NCBI GenBank assembly: GCA_019247755.1
Contig: JAFBAM010000106.1
Location: 1-15,552 of the forward strand
Length of the DNA: 15,552 nt
Source: Sphingomonas sp.
Lineage (GTDB): Bacteria > Pseudomonadota > Alphaproteobacteria > Sphingomonadales > Sphingomonadaceae
Direction of reading: 5' to 3'
Notes under the pieces: generated by a model
Database searches by the model: none
Seen by the model: only the letters and a program-made list of their open reading frames with translations
What the model was told of the DNA's origin: nothing
Part shown: piece by piece, positions 1 through 6,629 of the stretch
Layout of the letters: every line of letters begins with the position of its first letter
Numbering within the stretch: the first letter of the stretch is position 1
Translations under genes and position numbers: made by a program

Positions 1-239
1 GAGATCAATTGCGTCTGTGCGACAATCAAGGCCATCCACACGGAGAAGACCGTTCCGTGGAGAATTACCGCGGGAGGAAGGGTCGGATTGGGTCGCGGGT
101 ACGGTGGGACTACGCCGCGCAGGTAAAAGCTTGGTCCAAAGCCGAGCAGCACCAGGGCCACCAGGAACAATGCCATGCGCGAATAGAACTTGCGCTCGGA
201 CATCTTCCTGTCCGTAGCCGACGCAACAACCGTAGCCAT
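1..239 (-). CDS. Small integral membrane protein, 5' part only (runs off the window edge)
   Basis: The reading frame is open from an ATG at 239 to the window edge, giving 79 codons of an incomplete protein. The start is supported by GAGGGGG about 7 bases upstream on the minus strand. The N-terminus is polar and basic (KMSERKFYSR). A hydrophobic segment follows at about residues 22-42, ending GFGPSFYLRG, then a proline-rich linker and the start of a second hydrophobic segment after ILHGTVFSVW. This pattern (one helix, 'PSFYL', 'LPP', 'LHG' and a W/Q-containing second helix) resembles small multi-helix membrane proteins of unknown function common in Proteobacteria. I cannot name the family. It is divergent from the methyltransferase-like gene at 375, and the shared intergenic region holds a palindrome. 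An alternative start is the ATG at 203, which has a less well spaced ribosome site. Confidence 0.7.
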   Translation of the reverse strand, partial: MATVVASATDRKMSERKFYSRMALFLVALVLLGFGPSFYLRGVVPPYPRPNPTLPPAVILHGTVFSVWMALIVAQTQLI

Positions 240-278
240 CTTCAAGCCCCCTCAGACTCGACCTTGCCGAACGAACTT

Positions 279-304
279 TTGATCGAAAAATCAGGTGCGA
301 TCAA
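279..304. promoter_or_regulatory. Inverted repeat between divergent genes, candidate operator
   Basis: TTGATCG (279-285) and CGATCAA (298-304) form a perfect 7-base inverted repeat around a 12-base A-rich spacer. It lies between the starts of the minus-strand membrane protein (239) and the plus-strand methyltransferase-like gene (375). The position and symmetry suit a dimeric regulator, but no regulator is identified in the window. Confidence 0.35.
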
Positions 305-374
305 CGAGCGCCATAGTGACGGCTGGCGCACGGCAGTGTCCGGCAATAGAAGACGCCCACACTTCAAGAGGGAA

Positions 375-1139
375 ATGCGCATGCGCCTCGCCAAAGTCTT
401 CGCCATCTCACTCATTCTTGCCACGCCGACCTTGGCCAAAACGGCTCCTTCGCCGATTGCGGCGGCCGTCGCCGATACGGCGAGCCGCGGCGCCGATAAC
501 GTCAAGCTCGACGAGGGGCGCAAACCGACTCAGGTCCTGACTTTCCTCAAGCTGAGATCGGGCCAGCATGTCCTCGATCTGTTCGGGGCCAATGCTTACT
601 GGGCGGGGATCGCGTCTCCGGTGGTCGGGCCGAAGGGACACGTCACGGTCTGGATGCCGACGCAATTTTACAGCGACAAGAGGAAGCAGGCGTTCGAGGC
701 GTTCGAGGCTTCGCACCCTAATGTCTCGATCGTCACATCGCCCTTCGAGGCGCCGGACCTGCCGAAAAGTTATGCCGACTGGGTGATCCTGAACGACAAC
801 TATCACGACACCTACTGGCAGAACGACAAGTACAAAATCCCGCGGATGGATCCGAACGCCTTCCTGAAGGCGGTCTATGCCTCGATGAAACCTGGTGGGA
901 CGATTGGCGTGATCGACCATATCGCCACTGCCAACGACGACACTCGATCGACGGTGGAGAAGTACCACCGGATCGATCCGAATGTAGTGAAGGCTGACTT
1001 CAAGCGCGCGGGCTTCGTGTTCGTCGGCAGCAGCGACCTGCTGCGCAATCCTGCCGACACACATGATGTCGAGGTCCACGATCCCAAGATCGCGGGCAAG
1101 ACCGACCGCTTCATCTTTCTGTTCAAGAAGCCGCGTTGA
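375..1139 (+). CDS. Secreted methyltransferase-fold protein (COG4798-like), copy 1
   Basis: This 254-residue protein begins at the ATG at 375 (or at 381), just after AGAGGGA. The frame is open upstream to base 9, but that part overlaps the opposite-strand gene and its regulatory region. Residues 1-21 form a signal peptide (basic start, hydrophobic core, cleavage near TLA-KTA). The rest resembles the predicted SAM-dependent methyltransferases of COG4798. There is a motif-I-like strand at 66-78 (VLDLFGANAYWAG), VVGPKGHV at 83-90, NYHD at 142-145, a post-motif LxPGG-type turn at 172-175, DH at 181-182 and LRNPAD at 223-228. The motif-I glycines are degenerate compared with DxGxGxG. It has a paralogue at 12733 with the same order of motifs. 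The stop overlaps the start of the symporter gene, so the two are probably co-transcribed. Substrate unknown; whether it uses SAM outside the cytoplasm is unclear. Confidence 0.82.
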   Translation: MRMRLAKVFAISLILATPTLAKTAPSPIAAAVADTASRGADNVKLDEGRKPTQVLTFLKLRSGQHVLDLFGANAYWAGIASPVVGPKGHVTVWMPTQFYSDKRKQAFEAFEASHPNVSIVTSPFEAPDLPKSYADWVILNDNYHDTYWQNDKYKIPRMDPNAFLKAVYASMKPGGTIGVIDHIATANDDTRSTVEKYHRIDPNVVKADFKRAGFVFVGSSDLLRNPADTHDVEVHDPKIAGKTDRFIFLFKKPR

Positions 1140-2419
1140 CCGCCGCCGAGAGCAAGCCCGACAAGGGCGGCGGCAACTTCCGCGCTTATTACGCGCTCGG
1201 CGCGCTGATCGTCGGGCTGGTTGCGGGCATGATGGCCGGCGACATGGGGCAGGGCGCCCGTGACAATGCGCTCGGCGTTGCCTCGTTCGTCGGCACACTT
1301 TGGCTCAATGCTCTCAAGATGACCGTCATCCCGCTGGTGGTAGCGCTACTTGTGGTCGGCATTGCCAAGAGCGCCGAAGCTGCCCAGACCGGACGAATTG
1401 CGGGCCGGTCGGTGTTGTGGATTGTCATCATCTGTACCGCCTCATCAGTGTTCGGTGCGCTTGCCGTCGTTGGGCTAACGGAGGCCTTTCCGCTGGCCCG
1501 AGGCACCGCGGCCTTGCTCCAGCAAGCGTTGTCGCATGTCGAGCAGCAAACGTCGGGGCCGCTTCCCGGTGCGGCCGAGTTCTTCAAGGGAATCGTTCCG
1601 CCCAACGCAATCGCCGCCGCAAGCAACGGTGACATCCTGCCGCTGACGGTCTTCTCCGTTGTCTTCGCGCTGGCCCTTACGCGGATCGCGGCCGCGGGGC
1701 GCAAGGCCGTCGTCGATTTCTTCGATGCAATCGCCGAAGCGCTGCTGGTCGTGATCGCGTGGGTGCTGGCGATCGCGCCGCTCGGCGTATTGGCGCTGGC
1801 GTTCACGGTCGGCTCCGCCGCCGGCGGCGCAGCCTTTGCTGGGCTCGGGCATTACGTCGTGATCATCTCGGTGATCGGCATATTGGTGACGATCGCCGCC
1901 TATCCGCTAGCGGCGGTCGCCGGCAAGGTTGGCATGGGCTCGTTCACTCGCGGACTGATCGCACCGCAGGCGGTCGCGATCTCGACCCGCTCCTCGCTCG
2001 CATCCCTCCCGGCCATGCTCGATGCCTCGCGCGGGATGGGCATCCGCGAGGAGGTCAGCGACGTGACGCTGCCGATCGCCGTTGCGCTTTTTCGCGCAAC
2101 CGGCCCGGCAATGAACACAGCCGTAGCCTTCTACGTCGCGCACTGGCTCGGCCTCCAGCCGACTTTGGCGCAGATGATCGCGGCGACGGCTGTCGGTGCA
2201 GTGATGAGCTACGGGGCGGTCAGCCTTCCTGGCGAAGTCAGCTACATCAGCTCGATCGCCCCGATCGCCCTGGCGCTCGGTGTGCCCATTGCACCACTGG
2301 GACTTCTCGTGGCGGTCGAGATGGTGCCTGACATTTTTCGGACCGTGGGCAACGTTACACACGACGTCGCGCTGACCAGCATTGTCGACCGCGAACGGCA
2401 GTCTCGAGCCGAAAGCTGA
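1136..2419 (+). CDS. Dicarboxylate/amino acid:cation symporter (SDF/DAACS family)
   Basis: This 427-residue integral membrane protein matches the sodium/proton:dicarboxylate (glutamate transporter) family in length and layout. Many hydrophobic helices follow a polar N-terminus. There is a serine-rich re-entrant loop at 282-295 (AISTRSSLASLPAM), and a final helix whose VPDIFRTVGNVTHD (397-410) matches the family's D-x-x-R-T-x-x-N-V-x-x-D signature. The TM7 signature, usually NMDGT, reads TGPAMNTA (322-329), so substrate or ion use may differ from the glutamate transporters. The start is a TTG at 1136, four bases inside the preceding gene (TTGA overlap). No ATG or GTG fits better before Met32, which would remove the first helix. 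Coupling with the secreted methyltransferase-like gene suggests a shared transcript, but no biochemical link is evident. The transported substrate cannot be read from the sequence. Confidence 0.88.
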   Translation: MTAAESKPDKGGGNFRAYYALGALIVGLVAGMMAGDMGQGARDNALGVASFVGTLWLNALKMTVIPLVVALLVVGIAKSAEAAQTGRIAGRSVLWIVIICTASSVFGALAVVGLTEAFPLARGTAALLQQALSHVEQQTSGPLPGAAEFFKGIVPPNAIAAASNGDILPLTVFSVVFALALTRIAAAGRKAVVDFFDAIAEALLVVIAWVLAIAPLGVLALAFTVGSAAGGAAFAGLGHYVVIISVIGILVTIAAYPLAAVAGKVGMGSFTRGLIAPQAVAISTRSSLASLPAMLDASRGMGIREEVSDVTLPIAVALFRATGPAMNTAVAFYVAHWLGLQPTLAQMIAATAVGAVMSYGAVSLPGEVSYISSIAPIALALGVPIAPLGLLVAVEMVPDIFRTVGNVTHDVALTSIVDRERQSRAES

Positions 2420-2463
2420 ACCCCAGATTACAAGTCGCCCTGAAGCTGAACGCCAGCTGACCA

Positions 2464-2511
2464 CCGTTCGTCGATTGACCGCCTGACGAACGGCCTTCGT
2501 CGGGCCGACGA
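2464..2511. repeat. Nested inverted repeats with competing hairpins
   Basis: CCGTTCGTC (2464-2472) pairs with GACGAACGG (2485-2493). The right arm can instead pair as GACGAA with TTCGTC (2496-2501). TCGTCGG (2497-2503) pairs with CCGACGA (2505-2511). The hairpins share bases, so they are partly exclusive. They lie between the symporter stop and the UrcA-like gene, with no T-run, so this is not a standard intrinsic terminator. A role in mRNA 3'-end stability or in control of the next gene is possible. Confidence 0.45.
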
Positions 2512-2638
2512 CAACTGATGGGCCGGTCATCGAGCCGTGCGCGACCCCGTAATGACCGCGAGGCATATAGCTCCCTGCGACGCGGGGCATCCCCTCTCAT
2601 TCCCCAGCCGTCCCGCGTCGCAAAAAGGGAGAAGTACG

Positions 2639-2986
2639 ATGTTGAAGACCCTTCCCGCGCTGGCCGCGCTCGCAGTGGCCTCGGCGCTTGTCGTTCCCAC
2701 TGTCAGCAGTGCGGCGGAGAAAACCTCGGTCCGTGTGTCCTATGTGGACCTCAACCTGACGACCGGGACCGGCCGCGAGAAGTTGCAGCACCGCGTAGCC
2801 TTTGCGGCCCGGCTGGTCTGCGACACCGCTTCGCCGCTCGACCTCAAGTTCCAGCGCGAAGTCGACGGGTGCCGGAGCGGCGCCATCGCGGCGGCCCAGC
2901 CAGCGGTTGCTGCGGCTATCGGCAATGCCCGTCACCCGAGCGTCGAAGTTCTTGATGGCGCAGCCCTGATCGTCAGCTCCCGGTGA
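2639..2986 (+). CDS. UrcA-family-like secreted small protein
   Basis: This 115-residue protein begins at the ATG at 2639, with AAGGGAG (2625-2631) about 7 bases upstream. Residues 1-25 are a signal peptide (basic start, Ala/Leu/Val core, SSAA cleavage zone), so the mature protein should be periplasmic or secreted. After it come VSYVDLNLTTGTG (33-45), a helix QHRVAFAARLVCD (50-62) and DGC (76-78). This arrangement, Y-D-L followed by two spaced cysteines (C61, C78) and an Ala-rich tail, is typical of the UrcA family, common in sphingomonads and of unknown function. The two cysteines could form a disulfide after export. It follows the symporter by 219 bases of hairpin-rich sequence and is closed by an intrinsic terminator 15 bases after its stop. 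The upstream in-frame extension to 2537 has no support. Confidence 0.82.
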   Translation: MLKTLPALAALAVASALVVPTVSSAAEKTSVRVSYVDLNLTTGTGREKLQHRVAFAARLVCDTASPLDLKFQREVDGCRSGAIAAAQPAVAAAIGNARHPSVEVLDGAALIVSSR

Positions 2987-3000
2987 CCGTCAGCGCTCGA

Positions 3001-3042
3001 CCGCCGCGCGTCCACTTCCCCGGATGCGCGGCGGCTTTTTTT
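3001..3042 (+). terminator. Rho-independent terminator after the UrcA-like gene
   Basis: CCGCCGCGC (3001-3009) pairs perfectly with GCGCGGCGG (3026-3034) around a 16-base loop, followed by C and seven T (3036-3042). It lies 15 bases after the UrcA-like stop and just before the end of the converging response-regulator gene at 3047. Confidence 0.88.
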
Positions 3043-3046
3043 CTGA

Positions 3047-3793
3047 TCAGCGTCCGGCGATTGCCCGGACTCGGTCTGAATAAAGCCGGCCGACCGGCTG
3101 TTCAGTCCCGTCGGCGAGCCGCGCGATCCACCGCCCCGACGGGTTGCGGGTGAAGCCGGTGATGAAGTCCTTGCGGACAATCGCCGAGCGATGAAGCCGG
3201 ACGAACAGCTCCGGATCCAGGCCTTCTCCCAGCGCCGCCATGGAATGATGAATCAGCCAGCTGCGACGGCCGACATGCAGCCGCATATAGTCACGCTCGG
3301 CCGAAACGCGATCGACGTCGCGCGCGGCGATCCTCACCAGTCCCGATAGGTCCGACGCCCAGAATTCCTCCAGCCATTGCGACGCCTTGCCTGGCGCAGG
3401 CTGGGCGCTGCGCTGCTGAAGGTAGGCGCGGGCGCGATCGAGCGCGCGCTGGAGCCGGTTCGGGTCCACCGGCTTCATCAGATAATCGACGGCCTCGACC
3501 TCGAACGCGGCGACCGCGAACTGGTCGAACGCGGTCACGAAGACGACAGCCGGCGAGGGGTTCTGCGCGGCAAGCGCCCGCGCGACACCGATGCCGTCCA
3601 GCCCAGGCATGGCGATGTCGAGCAGCAGTAGATCGGGGTGCAGTGCGCCGGTGAGGTTGATTGCACTGTCGCCGTCGCTGGCAGTGCCGACGAGCTGTGC
3701 CCCATCGGCGCGCGCCAGCAGCAGCTGGAGCCTCTCGGCAGCCAGCGGTTCGTCATCTGCAATCAATACACGCAGCGGGTTAGCTTCAGCCAT
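3047..3793 (-). CDS. LytTR-family response regulator
   Basis: This 248-residue regulator has two domains. The receiver (about 7-125) carries the acidic pair D13/D14, the phosphate-accepting D59 in LLLLDIAMPGLDG, T87 and K107 (MKP). The LytTR DNA-binding domain (about 150-246) carries VSAERDYMRLHVG, HHSMAALGE and FVRLHRSAIV, which are characteristic of the AlgR/AgrA/LytR group. It is the last gene of a two-gene operon. Its ATG at 3793 lies inside the end of the kinase gene (8-base overlap), so translation is likely coupled. The kinase partner should phosphorylate D59. I could not recognise LytTR binding repeats near either gene, so the targets are unknown. Its end faces the UrcA-like gene across a terminator. 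Confidence 0.95.
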   Translation of the reverse strand: MAEANPLRVLIADDEPLAAERLQLLLARADGAQLVGTASDGDSAINLTGALHPDLLLLDIAMPGLDGIGVARALAAQNPSPAVVFVTAFDQFAVAAFEVEAVDYLMKPVDPNRLQRALDRARAYLQQRSAQPAPGKASQWLEEFWASDLSGLVRIAARDVDRVSAERDYMRLHVGRRSWLIHHSMAALGEGLDPELFVRLHRSAIVRKDFITGFTRNPSGRWIARLADGTEQPVGRLYSDRVRAIAGR

Positions 3794-5012
3794 TCGTCTC
3801 CACCGGCATTGTCAGCGCGACCTTGTACCCGCCGCTGCTCATTGGGCCATAGCGGCAACTTGCCCGGACGCCCCAGCGCGCTTCCAAGCGCTGGCAGACG
3901 TTGGCGAGACCGAGGCCGGTGCCTTCGTGCGTGGCGGCCGGAAGCTCGTCCTTGCCGCCATGCTTCAGGCGGTTGCTGATCTCGAGCACCATTCGGTGGT
4001 TGTCGAGGTGACGTGCCTCGATCCGGATAGCTACGGCCTTCCGGCTCTTCGAGACGCCATATTTGATCGCATTTTCGACGATCGGCTGCAGGATCAGGGC
4101 TGGCATCCTTGCCTGTTCAAGCTCGGACGGAACATCGATCTCGACAGTGAGGCGGTCGGGGAACCTTGCCATCTCGATGTCGAGATAGAGCCGCTGAAGA
4201 TCGATTTCTTCCGCCAGGCTGACGTCCGCGCTCGGGTCGAGTGAAAGGCTGGTGCGGAAGAAGGTGGACAGCGCGAGCAGCATATTTTCCGCACGGTCCG
4301 TGCGGCCCGTCATGACCAGCGACGACAATGAGTTGAGCGTATTGAACAGGAAGTGCGGATTGACTTGGTAGCGGAGCGCGCGGACCTGAGCCGCCTGCGC
4401 GGCACTCTCGGCATCGGCCAGGCGGCGTTGAGCGCCCAGGGCAGCCGACTGAGCCTGGTACGCGATATAGAACGCGCACCAGCCGATGTAGAAGAATAGC
4501 CAGGTCATCGCCCCATCGAGCGTGTATCGGATGAGCTTCATCGTCCCGAGCTCACTGACCCTTGGCATCGTCAGGACGAGCGGTTCCTGCGCCGTGCGCT
4601 CGATGCGGATCTGGTTGCCCTGCTCGACGACAGTGAAGCCTTCTCGGGCCTGGAAACGGAACTCTTCCTTGCTCTCGTGCATCCAGTCTTCGAGGGCGAC
4701 GATTGCGCCGCCCATGATGAGAGCGCCGACGGTCGCGCTGAGCGCAGCCACGCTGACCTTACGCCGCAGTGGGGCGTTCGGTCCTACGGCGCCGATCGCC
4801 AGATACATGAAGATGGTGATGATCACCCCGACGCCGAGGTAGAGCAGCTTGTTCCTCACCATGGTGAATGGGTCGGCAGTGAGGACCGCCCTGACGACGA
4901 TGGTCAAAGCGTAGAACATCCAGAAGCCGAGGATCGACTTCACTGCGAACGGCCAGTCGGCGTAGCGCGTCCGGGCCATTGGTGGCGGCATCATGAGCAT
5001 TGGCACCGTCAT
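3786..5012 (-). CDS. LytS-like sensor histidine kinase (His_kinase/HATPase_c)
   Basis: This 408-residue membrane kinase starts at the ATG at 5012, with GAGGAGAG about 9 bases upstream. Four hydrophobic segments (about 24-42, 56-76, 85-107, 163-187) surround an outward-facing loop of about 55 residues (108-162), the most likely sensing region. A short coiled-coil-like stretch (188-212, AQRRLADAESAAQAAQ) leads to the H-box QVNPHFLFNTLNSLSSLV with the phospho-accepting H220. The N-box is ILQPIVENAIKYG (307-319, N314) and the G-box is GTGLGLANV (364-372). This H-box type (PF06580) is found in kinases paired with LytTR regulators, as here. No PAS, GAF or 5TM-Lyt sensor domain is visible and the ligand is unknown. 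The gene is divergent from the small acidic protein gene at 5157. Confidence 0.95.
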   Translation of the reverse strand: MTVPMLMMPPPMARTRYADWPFAVKSILGFWMFYALTIVVRAVLTADPFTMVRNKLLYLGVGVIITIFMYLAIGAVGPNAPLRRKVSVAALSATVGALIMGGAIVALEDWMHESKEEFRFQAREGFTVVEQGNQIRIERTAQEPLVLTMPRVSELGTMKLIRYTLDGAMTWLFFYIGWCAFYIAYQAQSAALGAQRRLADAESAAQAAQVRALRYQVNPHFLFNTLNSLSSLVMTGRTDRAENMLLALSTFFRTSLSLDPSADVSLAEEIDLQRLYLDIEMARFPDRLTVEIDVPSELEQARMPALILQPIVENAIKYGVSKSRKAVAIRIEARHLDNHRMVLEISNRLKHGGKDELPAATHEGTGLGLANVCQRLEARWGVRASCRYGPMSSGGYKVALTMPVETNG

Positions 5013-5093
5013 GTCCCAAAACTCTCCTCGCGGGAACCGCCGCTTGCCCGTTGGCAGAAGGACTGCCGCTTCCGGTCGAAACCCGAACTGTCG

Positions 5094-5119
5094 GGAACGT
5101 CGAAGCGCTTCCGCTCGTT
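5094..5119 (+). promoter_or_regulatory. EcfG-type (general stress sigma factor) promoter
   Basis: GGAAC (5094-5098), a 17-base spacer and CGTT (5116-5119) match the EcfG/SigT consensus of alphaproteobacteria, GGAAC-N16/17-CGTT. Transcription would start near 5126, about 30 bases before the GTG start of the small acidic protein, leaving room for its ribosome site at 5144-5149. Confidence 0.72.
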
Positions 5120-5156
5120 TCCCGCCTGCGATGTTATACCGATGGAGGGCGCGTCC

Positions 5157-5375
5157 GTGAATGCTGGTAAGGATGGGGACGGCAATCTTCCACCGCCGGT
5201 GATCTCCGCGCCGCCGGAGCGAGAGCTCGAACGCAAGCTCAAGCTCAACCCTAAGGACGATGACGCGAAGGCGGACGTCGGCAGTGATGAATCGATGGAC
5301 GCGTCGGATCCACCAGCCGCAACCCAGCCAGGGAATTCCGACGAACCGGCGCCTTCGTCAGGATTTCCCGAGTAG
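5157..5375 (+). CDS. Small acidic hydrophilic protein, probable general-stress gene
   Basis: This 72-residue protein is hydrophilic, proline-rich and acidic, with no membrane helix or signal peptide. It contains ERELERKLKLNP (about 20-31), DDDAKADVGSDESMDASDPP, and ends in a Pro/Ser/Glu-rich tail. A 'DES-x-x-ASDPP' segment occurs in many small sphingomonad and rhizobial proteins of unknown function. I chose the GTG at 5157 because GGAGGG (5144-5149) lies 7 bases upstream. The ATG at 5142 in the same frame has no ribosome site and lies only about 15 bases from the predicted transcript start. The EcfG-type promoter at 5094-5119 is the best clue to its role: expression in the general stress response. 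The protein is probably unstructured. No function is assigned. Confidence 0.68.
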   Translation: MNAGKDGDGNLPPPVISAPPERELERKLKLNPKDDDAKADVGSDESMDASDPPAATQPGNSDEPAPSSGFPE

Positions 5376-5436
5376 ACGCGTGCGAACGATACGGTCGCGT
5401 CACAATAACAGCACGCCGTTGCAAATATTCAACAAT

Positions 5437-5522
5437 CCACAGTTTTCCCGCGCTGAGTCAATTTCTTACCTAGACGCAGTGACTCCCCTCTGATTCAATC
5501 TGAATGGGGGGTGGGACTGTGG
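5437..5522. other. A/T-rich intergenic patch with inverted CCACAGT repeats and a hairpin
   Basis: CCACAGT (5437-5443) is repeated in inverted orientation as ACTGTGG (5516-5522). The second copy reads TGTGGTTAA, one base from the DnaA-box complement TGTGGATAA; the first (CAATCCACA) differs at two bases from TTATCCACA. Between them, C/T-rich 5486-5491 and G-rich 5506-5511 flank ATTCA/TGAAT (5493-5497, 5501-5505), forming a hairpin with no T-run. A GANTC methylation site (5492-5496) lies in the hairpin. Confidence 0.3.
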
Positions 5523-5582
5523 TTAAGTTTCTCGAAACCAATACCGCCGCATGATCCCGCCTGTGGAACGGGAGTCGGAGTC

Positions 5583-6131
5583 ATGATTACGCGGACCAGC
5601 CAGCCGGCAAGCGGCGCGATGCTGATCTCGGAGATGAAGGAGTTCGCGAGCTTCGCGAAAGCGACGCAGCGCTACGTCCGCCGGTCGCTCGACGTGGCCT
5701 ATGGTCGCCGCGATCCGATCGAATGCTGGGCCCGCGACGAGGGCGAGGCGGCATCGATCCGTGCCCAAGCCCGCTTGTACAAGCAGCTCGATCATCTGCG
5801 CCTGCAGGTGCCGGACGACAGCGGCCTCGACATGATCGAGCCCTTCGTGGGCATGTTGATCACGCTTTCCGCCTTCGACCTCGGCCAGGACCGCCTGCCG
5901 AACTTTGCAGCCTACCGGTTCCTCTACGAGCGGCTGATCGGCGCCTCGTCGCGTCCATGGCTGCCGAGCGCCTTCTGCGCCGCTGCGGCCCTGCCGCACC
6001 TTCACCCCGACCGTCGCCGGGTCCTGCTCCAGTCGATCAGCGAAAGCGCTGCGACCGCGCCGGGCTGGTCGAGCCGCGAGCCGGTGTTCTGGCCCGAGTG
6101 GGTCGAAAAGGTCGAGCAGCAAGCCGCCTAA
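5583..6131 (+). CDS. Conserved-looking protein of unknown function (182 residues)
   Basis: I do not recognise the family. The ATG at 5583 is preferred because GGAG at 5571-5574 lies 8 bases upstream. The frame is open back to 5511, but that part covers an intergenic hairpin. The protein is soluble and mostly helical. It has SEMKEFASFAKATQRYVRR at about 16-34, an Arg-rich helix ASIRAQARLYKQLDHLRLQ (57-75), a more hydrophobic middle, IEPFVGMLITLSAFDLGQD (85-103), then RFLYERLIG and a Trp-rich tail (GWSSREPVFWPEWVEKVE). No signal peptide, catalytic motif or DNA-binding helix-turn-helix is evident. It ends 3 bases before the stop of the converging HAD gene. Codon use and GC content match the surroundings, which supports a real gene. 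Confidence 0.72.
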   Translation: MITRTSQPASGAMLISEMKEFASFAKATQRYVRRSLDVAYGRRDPIECWARDEGEAASIRAQARLYKQLDHLRLQVPDDSGLDMIEPFVGMLITLSAFDLGQDRLPNFAAYRFLYERLIGASSRPWLPSAFCAAAALPHLHPDRRRVLLQSISESAATAPGWSSREPVFWPEWVEKVEQQAA

Positions 6132-6134
6132 TGC

Positions 6135-6629
6135 TCAGGCGTCTTCGGGCGCCTTCACCGACGGGAAAATCTTCGCCAGCTGCCTGAGGCTGTCCTTGGC
6201 ATTCCTGTGGTGCACGAAGATCACGCCGGCTTCCTCATAAGCGGCGCGGTGCTTTTCGCGATCGTCCACCAGCACATCGCCCGGATGCATATGCTTGTGT
6301 TTGTCGCGCGCCATGCAGGTGATGATCGGCACGCCAGGGAAATGGTCGGCCGCCCATTCGATCTTCTGCGGAGTGGCCCAGGTGCCGACCGGGATCCCGG
6401 TCAGGATCGTCGGCTGTAAATGCTTAACGGCGTCGAAGAGCAGTCGCGCATCGGGCATCTGCGGTAGCGAGCCGTAGAAGTTCCTGGCCTTCGCGAGGCG
6501 CTTCCAGAAGGTTCCGCGGCCGTGCCTGGCGATGAAGGCCTTGGGCTTCATGCCGAGCAGCTGCTGCGCGCCATGATCGAAGTCGGCGAGCACGCCGTCT
6601 GCATCGAGGAAGAGGCGAGGCTCCGGCAT
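6135..6629 (-). CDS. HAD-superfamily phosphatase (5'(3')-deoxyribonucleotidase-like)
   Basis: This 164-residue protein has the HAD catalytic motifs in order. Motif I is FLDADGVLADFD (7-18) with nucleophile D9 and acid/base D11. Motif II is the threonine in TILTGIP (T77). A basic region follows (RDKHKH, 108-113) and supplies the lysine. Motif IV is DVLVDDREKH (118-127). The DADGVLADFD form and short length resemble the 5' nucleotidase C-type group (NT5C) and small nucleic-acid or nucleotide phosphatases. The substrate is not certain. The ATG at 6629 overlaps the TGA of the upstream 2H-like gene (ATGA), which fixes the start; an in-frame extension to 6683 would run into that gene. It is the last gene of a coupled three-gene operon behind the Mur ligase, and it converges on the unknown gene at 5583-6131. 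Confidence 0.85.
   Translation of the reverse strand: MPEPRLFLDADGVLADFDHGAQQLLGMKPKAFIARHGRGTFWKRLAKARNFYGSLPQMPDARLLFDAVKHLQPTILTGIPVGTWATPQKIEWAADHFPGVPIITCMARDKHKHMHPGDVLVDDREKHRAAYEEAGVIFVHHRNAKDSLRQLAKIFPSVKAPEDA

Noticed and set aside
9..374. N-terminal extension of the first secreted methyltransferase-like protein
   Set aside because: It overlaps a real opposite-strand membrane-protein gene and the shared promoter region. The ribosome site and signal peptide place the start at 375 or 381.
408..1298. Long minus-strand frame opposite the methyltransferase-like gene
   Set aside because: It is Arg-rich with no domain pattern, and it lies antisense to a well-supported gene. It is a GC-rich shadow frame.
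1475..1852. Minus-strand frames opposite the symporter
   Set aside because: Low-complexity Arg/Gly-rich products, with no ribosome site and no family features.
5033..5052. Another GGAAC...CGTT pair
   Set aside because: The spacer is only 11 bases; EcfG promoters need 16-17.
5511..5582. Upstream extension of the unknown gene
   Set aside because: It would begin inside the intergenic hairpin and has no ribosome site. The ATG at 5583 has GGAG at good spacing.
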